A stretch of DNA of 5,685 nucleotides from DATEPR01 sp036503065 (GTDB taxonomy: Bacteria; Actinomycetota; Actinomycetes; Mycobacteriales; Pseudonocardiaceae): positions 1-5,685 of the forward strand of contig DASXXM010000010.1 of NCBI GenBank assembly GCA_036503065.1, given 5' to 3'. The notes beneath the pieces are model-generated. The model worked only from the letters and a program-made list of their open reading frames with translations. It had not been told where the DNA came from and did no database searches. Positions 1 through 5,557 of this stretch are shown piece by piece. The translations under genes were made by a program, and so were the position numbers. How positions within the stretch are numbered: position 1 is the first letter of the stretch; each line of letters opens with the position of its first letter.

Positions 1-104
1 CGGACGGCGCTCTGCGCCACCCGCTCATCGACATGTCCCGCGATCCCACGCCGGGTGTGGCCGACCACGCCGCGCCCGAGGACGACAACGAGGAAGCCGA
101 GTAA
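1..104 (+). CDS. C-terminal end of an unidentified protein (5' part outside window)
   Basis: An open frame (codons starting at position 3) enters from the left edge and ends at TAA 102-104. Nearly every codon ends in G or C, as expected for real coding in this genome. The visible 33 residues begin DGALRHPLIDMSRDP and end in a very acidic tail (PEDDNEEAE). The LRHP...RD pattern is loosely like the extreme C-terminus of ATP-dependent DNA ligases (LRHPxxxxLRxD), but this is too little sequence to assign a function and I do not. A perfect hairpin starts 7 bases after the stop, supporting this as a true gene end. Confidence 0.6.
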   Translation, partial: DGALRHPLIDMSRDPTPGVADHAAPEDDNEEAE

Positions 105-110
105 CCGCGG

Positions 111-136
111 GCCTCAGCCGGCGAAACGGCTGAGGC
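111..136 (+). terminator. Hairpin terminator after the first gene
   Basis: GCCTCAGCCG (111-120) and CGGCTGAGGC (127-136) form a perfect 10-bp stem with a GCGAAA loop, starting 7 bases after the stop codon at 104. No T-tract follows (TGCGCACG), so it resembles the U-poor intrinsic terminators often proposed in actinobacteria rather than a classical one. Being symmetric, it could also act on the opposite strand, for transcripts reading through from idi. Confidence 0.65.
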
Positions 137-142
137 TGCGCA

Positions 143-191
143 CGAAGAGCCCAGCGGGGCGCCATGGCAGGCGGTTCCGTTGGGCTCTTCG
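143..191. repeat. Long imperfect inverted repeat
   Basis: CGAAGAGCCCA (143-153) is exactly complementary to TGGGCTCTTCG (181-191). The stem continues inward with GU and GC pairs (154-160 with 174-180), giving about 18 pairs around a small GCCATGGC-containing loop. It lies only 6 bases after the terminator hairpin at 111-136. It may be a second, bidirectional terminator (including for idi on the minus strand, about 160 bases past its stop), or a remnant of a small inserted element. Its right arm abuts the uridine-kinase remnant. Confidence 0.55.
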
Positions 192-335
192 GTGGATGCG
201 CTGCTCCGGCGGCGTACACCTCCGGTCATGGTGGCTGTGGACGGCCGCGATGCCGGCGAGAAGACCACGCTCAGCGGTCGCATCGCCGCGCTGGTCCCGA
301 ACAGCGCGGTCGTCCACACCGATGAAATGGCGTGA
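192..335 (+). pseudogene. Remnant of a uridine-kinase-like P-loop NTPase
   Basis: The frame running from about 192 to TGA 333-335 reads DALLRRRTPPVMVAVDGRD, then AGEKTTLSGRIAALVP, then NSAVVHTDEMA and stop. This matches the start of actinobacterial uridine kinase/P-loop proteins, which typically read VAVDGRSGAGKTTLA...VVHTDD followed by W-H-H. Here the Walker A motif is damaged: GRDAGEKTT replaces GRSGAGKTT. The frame stops just where the family continues with Trp, and the expected ~150 further residues are absent in all frames; idi's 3' end follows at 348. An ATG at 228 is possible, but a 35-residue product would lack most of the fold. I call it a decayed fragment, with a small expressed peptide as the less likely alternative. 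Family assignment is by motif recognition only. Confidence 0.6.
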
Positions 336-347
336 TCCGCATGCTTG

Positions 348-947
348 TCAGACCGTGGTGTGGCGGGCGGCCGGCGGTAGGTCGCGGTCATCGGCTGTTG
401 GCCAGTCCGCGGGTTTGCCGAGTGGGGCCAGTTCGGCCAGTTGCAGTCGGCACCATGGGGAGATCGGTTGCTCGCCGGTGGCGACCTGGTCGATGAGCTC
501 GTCCCACGGTGTCCAGCGGATGGCTTCGACCTCGGCACGGTTGGGGGTGGGCCGGTCGTCGGTGTGGGCGCGGAAGACCGGGCACATCTCGTTCTCCACC
601 ATCCCGTTGTCCATCACCGCGCGGTAGCGGAACCGGGGGAGTACCAGGCTGAGTTCGGTCACGCCGACGCCGAGTTCGTCGCGCAGCCTGCGGCGCACCG
701 CGTCGGCCATGTCCTCACCGGGGGACGGGTGGCCGCAGCAGCTGTTCGTCCACACGCCGGGCCAGGTCTTCTTGGCCAACGCGCGTTGGCTGAGCAGCAG
801 CCGGTCGTCGCGGTCGAACAGGTAGCAGGAGAACGCCAGGTGCAGCGGCGTGTCGATATGGTGCACCGTCGCCTTGTCGGCCGTCCCGATCGCGTTGCCC
901 GTCCCGTCCAGCAGGATCACGTGTTCCACGCGCACCAGTATGGTCAC
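348..947 (-). CDS. idi: Isopentenyl-diphosphate delta-isomerase, type I
   Basis: Converts isopentenyl diphosphate to dimethylallyl diphosphate, the allylic starter for isoprenoids (carotenoids, quinones, terpenes); a cytosolic Nudix-fold, metal-dependent enzyme. The 199 residues match the type I family closely. Motifs include HHIDTPLHLAFS (residues 29-40), WPGVWTNSCCGHP (62-74), RRRLRDELG (Nudix-like helix, 85-93), FRYRA and VENEMCPVF (117-125). By the constant offset to the E. coli enzyme, the catalytic cysteine is Cys71 and the metal/catalytic residues are His29, His36, His73, Glu91, Glu118 and Glu120; all are present. I chose the GTG at 945-947 because it overlaps the stop of the upstream regulator as GTGA, a classic translational-coupling arrangement. 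No good ribosome binding site precedes it, which fits coupling. The open frame extends much further upstream, but that part is only an out-of-frame shadow of the regulator. Expression probably depends on the regulator's promoter. Confidence 0.95.
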   Translation of the reverse strand: MTILVRVEHVILLDGTGNAIGTADKATVHHIDTPLHLAFSCYLFDRDDRLLLSQRALAKKTWPGVWTNSCCGHPSPGEDMADAVRRRLRDELGVGVTELSLVLPRFRYRAVMDNGMVENEMCPVFRAHTDDRPTPNRAEVEAIRWTPWDELIDQVATGEQPISPWCRLQLAELAPLGKPADWPTADDRDLPPAARHTTV

Positions 948-1894
948 TGGTGCGCGAAGGTGCGCCGGTAGTCGTTCGGGGCGATGCCGACGACCCGGTG
1001 AAAGTGGTGGCGTAGCAGGGCCGAGGTGCCGAAACCGGCCGCGTCGGCGATGTCGTCGACGCCGAGTCGGGTTTCCTCGAGCAGCCTGCGGGCGTGCAGC
1101 ACGCGTTGCATGGTCAGCCACCGGTGCGGTGTGGTGCCCGTCTCGGCGACGAACCGCCGGGCGAAGGTCCGTTCGGACAGGTTGGCATGGCTGGCCAGTT
1201 CGGCCACGGTGTGGTCGTCGCGCAGGTTGGCCAGCATCCAGACCAGCACCGGTTGCAGGCTGTCGCCGGTGCACTCGGGCACCGGCAGCTCGACGAACTG
1301 CCGCTGGCCGCCCTCGCGCTGCGGCGCGACGACCATCCGGCGGGCGATCGCGTTGGCCGGGCCCGCACCGAGTTCGCGCCGCACCAGGTACAGGCAGGCG
1401 TCGATGGCGGCGGCGGTGCCGGCACTGGTGATGATGTTGCCGTCGTCCACGAACAGCACGTCCGGATCGAGGTCGGCGGCCGGGAACCGGCTGGTGAACT
1501 CGGCGGCGTGCCGCCAGTGCGTCGTGCACCGCCTGCCGTCCAACAGGCCGGCTTCTGCGAGCAGGAAGGCGCCGCTGCACACCGACAGCACGATGGCGCC
1601 ACGGTCGGCGGCGGCACGCACGGCAGCCAGCACGGCAGGCGGGTAGTCCACCCGGACGTCGAACGCGGGCACCGCGACCAGGTCGGCACGAGCGAGGCCG
1701 GCCAGGCCGTGGTGTGGCGTGAGCGTGACGCCGATGCCGGTGGTCAGCGGCTCGCCGGGGCGCTCGCCGCACACCAGGAACTCGAACGCCGGCACGCCCT
1801 CCTCGGTTCGGTCGATGCCGAACACCTCGCTGAGCACACCCAGTTCGAACGGCGCGATGCCATCGATCAGGACGACGGCGACGGTCCGCAGCAT
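944..1894 (-). CDS. GlxA-family transcriptional regulator (DJ-1/PfpI domain plus AraC HTH)
   Basis: A 316-residue regulator with two recognisable domains. Residues 1 to about 170 form a DJ-1/PfpI (class I glutamine amidotransferase-like) domain, with the nucleophile-elbow cysteine in VLSVCSGAFLLAEAGLL (Cys106) and a following HWR (His126). Residues ~225-316 form an AraC/XylS double helix-turn-helix: VAELASHANLSERTFARRF, then the signature IADAAGFGTSALLRHHFHR and GIAPNDYRRTF. Length and architecture are normal for the family; the DJ-1 domain is thought to sense a ligand rather than catalyse. It starts at ATG 1892-1894. Upstream lie both a GGTGG ribosome-binding-like stretch and TAGGGT exactly 6 bases before ATG, so the message may be leaderless. 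Its stop overlaps the idi start, so the two are very likely one operon. What it senses and controls cannot be read from the sequence; idi itself is an obvious candidate target. Confidence 0.93.
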   Translation of the reverse strand: MLRTVAVVLIDGIAPFELGVLSEVFGIDRTEEGVPAFEFLVCGERPGEPLTTGIGVTLTPHHGLAGLARADLVAVPAFDVRVDYPPAVLAAVRAAADRGAIVLSVCSGAFLLAEAGLLDGRRCTTHWRHAAEFTSRFPAADLDPDVLFVDDGNIITSAGTAAAIDACLYLVRRELGAGPANAIARRMVVAPQREGGQRQFVELPVPECTGDSLQPVLVWMLANLRDDHTVAELASHANLSERTFARRFVAETGTTPHRWLTMQRVLHARRLLEETRLGVDDIADAAGFGTSALLRHHFHRVVGIAPNDYRRTFAHQ

Positions 1895-1929
1895 GCCACC
1901 ACCCTACTTGGCAGGATCTTGTTGTGCAA
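1895..1929 (-). promoter_or_regulatory. Candidate promoter of the regulator-idi operon
   Basis: On the minus strand, TTGCAC (1929-1924) and TAGGGT (1906-1901) are separated by 17 bases. Each hexamer matches the sigma-70-type consensus at three of six positions. TAGGGT ends 6 bases before the ATG, which would place transcription start on the A of the start codon (leaderless). The hexamers are weak, so this is a suggestion only. Confidence 0.35.
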
Positions 1930-1937
1930 TGTCAGAG

Positions 1938-1953
1938 CTGCCACTGTTGGCGG
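1938..1953. promoter_or_regulatory. Small imperfect palindrome in the divergent region, possible operator
   Basis: CTGCCACTGTTGGCGG contains GCCA and TGGC arms around CTGT, with an outer C-G pair. It lies between the divergently transcribed regulator and small membrane protein genes, just upstream of the candidate -35 of the regulator. This is a plausible place for an autoregulatory site, but the arms are short and could occur by chance. Confidence 0.2.
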
Positions 1954-1967
1954 GATGTCTACGAGCG

Positions 1968-1980
1968 CATAGTTAGTGCC
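1968..1980 (+). promoter_or_regulatory. Candidate -10 element for the small membrane protein gene
   Basis: CATAGT (1968-1973) matches four of six bases of TATAAT and is followed by 7 bases before ATG 1981. No Shine-Dalgarno sequence is seen before that ATG, so a leaderless start is likely. No convincing -35 is visible at 16-18 bases upstream. Confidence 0.3.
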
Positions 1981-2199
1981 ATGACAGCGACAATCATCTT
2001 CCTCCTGGCCGTGAGTGCGATCGGCTTCGTCGTGGATCACCACCACCGCGGCAACCGCGACCGGTTCGTCCCGGCCGACGACCGGGACACCGAACGCGTC
2101 CGCATCGAGCTGAGCGCGACGAACGCGCACGCCGACGATCAGTACCGTGGGCGGCATGGTCCAGCCAGGGCACACTTTGGTGGTTCTTCGGCACGCTAA
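1981..2199 (+). CDS. Small putative membrane-anchored protein of unknown function
   Basis: 72 residues. Residues 2-18 are a hydrophobic stretch (TATIIFLLAVSAIGFVV), a short possible membrane anchor, followed by DHHHRGNRDR and a charged, probably cytoplasmic part rich in Asp, Arg and Glu. Up to about position 2146 almost every codon ends in G or C, strong support that this frame is translated. After 2147 the third-position bias vanishes (CGT, CAT, GGT, CCA, TTT, TCT), where the frame overlaps the downstream phosphatase gene. So the N-terminal ~55 residues look selected and the last ~17 look incidental. A GTG at 1924 would extend the frame, but it runs through the promoter region, so ATG 1981 is preferred. 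I do not recognise a family. The overlap suggests co-expression with the histidine phosphatase. Confidence 0.65.
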   Translation: MTATIIFLLAVSAIGFVVDHHHRGNRDRFVPADDRDTERVRIELSATNAHADDQYRGRHGPARAHFGGSSAR

Positions 2200-2653
2200 G
2201 TCGGCCTGGCCGGCGGGTGTCGCCGACGCGGCCCGGCCGTTGGCCGAACGCGGCGAGCGGGACGCGCCGGCCGTCGGCCGCTGGCTCCGCGACCACGTGC
2301 CCGGCATCGACCTGACGGTGTGCTCGCCCGCGGTCCGGACCCGCCAGACCTGGCGCCTTGCCGCCGCCCAACTCGACGGCACCCCGGCCTTCCGGCTCGA
2401 CGAGCGGATCTACGACGCCGACGTCGACGACCTGCGGTCCGTCCTGCGCGAACTCCCCGACACGGCGCGGACAGTGGTGCTGGTCGGCCACAATCCCGGA
2501 CTCTCGGACCTCGTGCACGTGCTCACCGGGGACCGCGCCGAGCTGAAGACGTCGTCGGTCGCGGTGCTGCGCGGACCGGACCGGTGGACCGACCTCGACC
2601 GGGGCGCGGCCGAGTTGGCCGAGTTCGAGACACCGCGCGGACCCATCGCCTGA
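2156..2653 (+). CDS. SixA-like histidine phosphatase (RHG superfamily)
   Basis: A 165-residue branch-2-like histidine phosphatase related to E. coli SixA, which removes phosphate from phosphohistidine. The catalytic signature is LVVLRHAKSAW (nucleophile His13, Arg12), with RPLAERGERDA, SPAVRTRQT (phosphate-binding Arg61), DERIYDAD (Glu83 region) and LVGHNPGLSDL (second catalytic His112). All core residues are present and the length is normal for the short SixA-type group. The start is ambiguous: GTG 2147 would add three residues (MGG); ATG 2156 is preferred because GGGCGG precedes it. It overlaps the small upstream gene by 44 bases, so translation is probably coupled. It converges with the PP2C gene with only 26 bases between them. 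Substrate is not deducible: SixA-type activity on histidine phosphotransfer proteins is known for E. coli SixA, but other members of the group may act on small molecules. Confidence 0.88.
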   Translation: MVQPGHTLVVLRHAKSAWPAGVADAARPLAERGERDAPAVGRWLRDHVPGIDLTVCSPAVRTRQTWRLAAAQLDGTPAFRLDERIYDADVDDLRSVLRELPDTARTVVLVGHNPGLSDLVHVLTGDRAELKTSSVAVLRGPDRWTDLDRGAAELAEFETPRGPIA

Positions 2654-2679
2654 CCGGTCGTCGCGCTCAGTAAGGAGCC

Positions 2680-3531
2680 CTACCGCCGGATCAGGTGTCG
2701 TGCCCAGCGGGGGAGGCGACCGGGCCGGGGTTGGCCGACCGTGGCGGCACCGCCGATCAGGACCTGTCCGCCGGGTCCGGATGTCACGACGTCGGCGACG
2801 ACGCAGCTGATGTTGTCCGGGCTGTGCAGCCGTTTCGCCTCGTCGATCAGGCGGGCGACCACGGCGGCCGGGTCGGGGATGGTCGTCAGGGCTTCGTGCA
2901 GGATGTCGGGGCCGACGACACAGGTCACACCGTCGGAGCAGAGCAGGTAGCGGTCGCCGGCCGCCGCCTGGTGTACCGACAGGTCCGGTTCGGCCGCGCC
3001 GCCCGTCTGGAGCGCGCGCATCAGGGTTGAGCGGCGTGGATGGGTTTCGGCCTCCGCCGCGGAGATCTGCCCGTCGTCCACCAGGGTCTGGACCAGGGTG
3101 TGGTCCCGGGTGAGCCGGCTGAGTGTGTCGTCGCGCACCAGGTAACCGCGTGAGTCGCCGACATGCGCGATGCCGAACGTGACACCTGTCCACAGGAACG
3201 CCGTGAGCGTGCTGCCCATGCCGGTAAGCTCCGCGTCGCCATCGGCCAGGTCGGTCAGGCGGCGCTGCACCCTGGCGACCGTCGTGCCAAGGAGCGGCAG
3301 CGGATCGGCAGCGGCGGCGCGGCCGCCGGTCGTGCGCAGGTGCTGGTCCAGTTCGGCCAGGATGCCGACCGTGACCGCACTGGCCACCTCGCCGTGCGCG
3401 TGGCCGCCCATGCCGTCCGCGACCGCGAGCAGGCGCGGGCTCGCGAACACCGAGTCCTCGTTGACCGGACGCGCGATGCCGGTGTCCGAGCCGATGGCGT
3501 ACCGGAGTCCGAGCCCTTGGCGGTTCCTCAT
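2680..3531 (-). CDS. PP2C-family serine/threonine protein phosphatase
   Basis: A 283-residue metal-dependent phosphatase that removes phosphate from Ser/Thr, related to mycobacterial PstP. Motifs in order: RPVNEDSV (residues 21-28), LLAVADGMGGHAHGEVAS (Asp39-Gly40 metal site), GMGSTL (104-109), AHVGDSRGYLVR (Asp126), LTRDHTLVQTLVDDGQI, RSTLMRALQ, LLCSDGV (Asp200) and DNIS (Asp239). All metal-binding aspartates are present. There is no membrane segment, unlike PstP, so it should be a soluble phosphatase; the C-terminus is a Gly/Pro/Arg-rich basic tail of about 30 residues. One small oddity is SDGVTC, where bacterial relatives usually have SDGLTD or SDGLSD. It is divergent from the methyltransferase gene, and a Ser/Thr kinase lies just beyond that gene, so the kinase or its targets are plausible substrates (inference). 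The start at 3531 has GGAG only two bases before ATG, so either a leaderless start or weak initiation is likely. Confidence 0.94.
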   Translation of the reverse strand: MRNRQGLGLRYAIGSDTGIARPVNEDSVFASPRLLAVADGMGGHAHGEVASAVTVGILAELDQHLRTTGGRAAAADPLPLLGTTVARVQRRLTDLADGDAELTGMGSTLTAFLWTGVTFGIAHVGDSRGYLVRDDTLSRLTRDHTLVQTLVDDGQISAAEAETHPRRSTLMRALQTGGAAEPDLSVHQAAAGDRYLLCSDGVTCVVGPDILHEALTTIPDPAAVVARLIDEAKRLHSPDNISCVVADVVTSGPGGQVLIGGAATVGQPRPGRLPRWARHLIRR

Positions 3532-3566
3532 GGCTCCAGTAAATCAGTGGTTGACTCGGTTCACAA
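3532..3566 (-). promoter_or_regulatory. Candidate promoter of the PP2C gene (leaderless spacing)
   Basis: On the minus strand TTGTGA (3566-3561) and TTTACT (3543-3538) are separated by exactly 17 bases, each matching four of six consensus positions. The -10 ends 6 bases before ATG, putting the likely first transcribed base on the start codon. This is the best-spaced promoter pair seen in the window. Confidence 0.45.
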
Positions 3567-3594
3567 GCAAAATGCCTGTGGATCGATGATGCAG

Positions 3595-3600
3595 TATGAT
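3595..3600 (+). promoter_or_regulatory. -10 hexamer TATGAT that decides the methyltransferase start
   Basis: TATGAT matches the TATAAT consensus at five of six positions and is followed by 7 bases and then ATG 3608. The ATG at 3596 lies inside this hexamer, so if the promoter is real a transcript could not include it. No good -35 is found at 16-18 bases (ATGCCT region), so an activator or relaxed recognition may be involved. It shares a 76-bp divergent intergenic region (3532-3607) with the PP2C promoter. Confidence 0.45.
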
Positions 3601-3607
3601 CGCTGGA

Positions 3608-5509
3608 ATGAACGAGAACACCACCGTCAACGCGGCCGACATCGCACGGCTGGTCGACGTGGGGCGGCAGGCGGTGAGCAACTGGCGGCGCCGGCACGAG
3701 GACTTCCCCCAGCCGGTCGGCGGCACTGCGTCCAGCCCGTTGTTCTCGCTGCCCGAAATCGAGGAGTGGCTGCGGCGCAACGGAAAGACCTACCGGGTCT
3801 CGCTGGCGGACCGGACCTGGCAGTGGCTGCGCGCGGCAGGCGACGACCTGCGCCTCGGTGAACTGGTCGCCCTGGCAGGCGCGCTGCTCGCGGACGTCAA
3901 CCAGACCCCGCTGCGCCCGGCGACCCGCACCGGGGACTGGCGCCGCCTGTCGATGGATCCGATGATGCCCAGCGGCGACTGGCGCCGCGTGTCGGCAGAT
4001 CCGGCGCTGACCGACCTGGTCACCGAGTTCGCGGCCGAGCAGGGTCCGGCCGGCGCGTTCGAGATCCTCTGCACCCGGTACCTGGAAGCGCACTCACGGC
4101 AACTCGCCGTCACCCCGCCGGACATCACCGAACTCATGGCGGACCTGGCCGCTGACGCCGATTCCGTGCTCGACCCGGCCTGTGGGCTCGGTTCGCTGCT
4201 GCTGGCGTCCCGCGGCCGGCAGCAGCTCGGCCAGGAGCTGAGCGACAGCGGCGCGATGATCACGGCGGCTCGGCTGCGGCTGGCCCCTGGCCGGGTGGCG
4301 ACGGTGGTGGCCGGTGACGCACTGCGGCAGGACGGCTATCCCGGCGAGGTGTTCGACGCCGTGCTGTGCGACCCGCCGTTCAACGAGCGGACCTGGGGCC
4401 ATGCCGAGCTGACCGGCGACCCGCGCTGGGTGCACGGGCTGCCACCCCGTGGCGAGTCCGAACTGGCCTGGGTCCAGCACTGCCTGGCGCACGCCCGGCC
4501 GGGCGGCCTGGTGGCGATCCTGATGCCGCAGGCCGCCGCCAGCCGCCGGCCCGGCAAGCGGATCCGGGGCAACCTGCTGCGCGCGGGCGCACTGCGCGCG
4601 GTCGTCTCGTTGGGTTCGGCCGGTCCGGACCTCTGGCTGCTGCGCCAGCCGAGACCGGGGGAGCGGCCGCCGTCGCACCTGCTGATCATGTCCGCCGAGC
4701 ACGACCTGACCGCGGTGGCCCCGGCGTGCCGCTACCACCTCGCCAATCCCGACGGCACCAACTGGGACGGCACCGACCGGAACAGCCCGGGCGAAACCCG
4801 AGTGCCGATCATCGACCTGCTCGACGACGACGTGGACGTCAGCCCGGCCCGGCGCAGGCGGCCGGACGGCCGGCAGCTCGCAGACGAGTTCGCCGCCGCC
4901 CTCACGAAACTGCGCGCCGCCGTACCGGACCCGCCCGACCTGGTGCCGCTGGAGCAGCGCAGGGACCTGCCGACGACCACGCTCGGCGAGCTGGCCAGGG
5001 CGGAGCTGATCGGCATCCAGCACGCCCCGGCCCGCACCGCAGCCGACGATTCTGCCACCGATGCCGGCGACCTGCCGCTGCTCACCGCGGACGACCTGGC
5101 GGCCGGCCGGCCGCCGTCCGGCCGGACCGCGGCGGAACCGGGCCAGGTCACGGTCCGCGTCGGTGACGTGGTGGCGTCGGTACTGGGCGCCGCCCGGGTG
5201 ATGACCGAAGGCGGCGCGGTACTCGGCCCGTACCTGACGCGCTACCGCGTCGATCCGGCGCGGCTGGACCCTGACTACCTGGCCGGGCTGCTGCGGTCCG
5301 CGGACACCCATCCGGGCGCCAGCCGGGTGGACGCGCGGCGGCTGCGGGTGCCCCGGCTGCCACTGGCCGAACAGCGTGCCTACGGGGACGCGTTCCGCAG
5401 GCTGACCGAGCTGGAGGACGTGCTGCGGGCCGCGGTCGCGGCGGGTGGCACGCTGGTCCGGCTAGGCTTCGACGGACTCATCGCCGGTCACCTCCGGCCC
5501 GCTCAGTAA
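3608..5509 (+). CDS. N6-adenine DNA methyltransferase with N-terminal HTH and HsdS-like C-terminus
   Basis: 633 residues, predicted to transfer methyl from S-adenosylmethionine to adenine N6 in DNA. Residues ~1-60 form a helix-turn-helix head (NAADIARLVDVGRQAVSNWRR ... PLFSLPEIEEWLRRNGK), of the AlpA/MerR-like kind. Residues ~109-136 contain two copies of a GDWRR(L/V)S(M/A)DP unit. Residues ~155-390 are an HsdM-type (N6_Mtase) domain: YLEAHSRQLAVTP, motif I DPACGLG (189-195) and motif IV DPPF (255-258) with NE next. The last ~170 residues resemble the distal part of an HsdS target-recognition domain: VRVGDVVASVLG, then LTRYRVDPARLDPDYLAGLL, RVPRLPLAEQ (LPLAEQ at 584-589) and a final helix. 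This suggests modification and specificity subunits fused with a single half-specificity domain. An ATG at 3596 is possible but overlaps a -10 hexamer, so 3608 is chosen. No restriction subunit is seen. The kinase downstream is 48 bases away on the same strand, so co-transcription is likely. Family is confident; the exact type and target are not. Confidence 0.9.
   Translation: MNENTTVNAADIARLVDVGRQAVSNWRRRHEDFPQPVGGTASSPLFSLPEIEEWLRRNGKTYRVSLADRTWQWLRAAGDDLRLGELVALAGALLADVNQTPLRPATRTGDWRRLSMDPMMPSGDWRRVSADPALTDLVTEFAAEQGPAGAFEILCTRYLEAHSRQLAVTPPDITELMADLAADADSVLDPACGLGSLLLASRGRQQLGQELSDSGAMITAARLRLAPGRVATVVAGDALRQDGYPGEVFDAVLCDPPFNERTWGHAELTGDPRWVHGLPPRGESELAWVQHCLAHARPGGLVAILMPQAAASRRPGKRIRGNLLRAGALRAVVSLGSAGPDLWLLRQPRPGERPPSHLLIMSAEHDLTAVAPACRYHLANPDGTNWDGTDRNSPGETRVPIIDLLDDDVDVSPARRRRPDGRQLADEFAAALTKLRAAVPDPPDLVPLEQRRDLPTTTLGELARAELIGIQHAPARTAADDSATDAGDLPLLTADDLAAGRPPSGRTAAEPGQVTVRVGDVVASVLGAARVMTEGGAVLGPYLTRYRVDPARLDPDYLAGLLRSADTHPGASRVDARRLRVPRLPLAEQRAYGDAFRRLTELEDVLRAAVAAGGTLVRLGFDGLIAGHLRPAQ
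3932..4015 (+). repeat. In-frame 42-bp tandem duplication inside the methyltransferase gene
   Basis: The 30 bases at 3932-3961 and at 3974-4003 agree at 25 positions, at a period of 42 bases (14 codons). They encode GDWRRLSMDP and GDWRRVSADP. The remaining 12 bases of each unit (MMPS versus ALTD) are only weakly alike. It sits in the linker between the HTH head and the methyltransferase domain, keeps the frame, and looks like an old or partially diverged duplication. Confidence 0.75.
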
Positions 5510-5557
5510 GTCAGCCACGCAGTAACGGCGGACCCGCCGGGAGAGCCGGGAGGACGG

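Noticed and set aside
948..1772. N-terminal extension of idi in its own frame
   Set aside because: The extension is an Arg/Pro-rich out-of-frame reading of the regulator; type I isomerase homology begins right after the GTG at 947.
1094..1972. A 292-codon plus-strand open frame opposite the regulator
   Set aside because: It mirrors the GlxA-family gene, has no family motifs, and runs through the divergent promoter region.
2665..2678. GCTC-AGTAAG-GAGC stem between the convergent phosphatase genes as a bidirectional terminator
   Set aside because: Only four base pairs, with no extension and no T-tract; too weak to call.
3551..3556. TTGACT as a -35 for the methyltransferase gene
   Set aside because: No -10-like hexamer occurs 16-19 bases downstream; the TATGAT at 3595 is 38 bases away.
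1994..4093. A 699-codon minus-strand open frame
   Set aside because: It is out of frame with the PP2C gene, crosses the divergent promoter region and the start of the methyltransferase, and reads as low-complexity Arg/Pro/Gly. It is a shadow of GC-rich coding.
4094..5311. A 405-codon minus-strand open frame opposite the methyltransferase
   Set aside because: Its protein is repetitive in Arg, Gly, Gln and Val with no recognisable motif, while the plus strand shows conserved methyltransferase motifs throughout.
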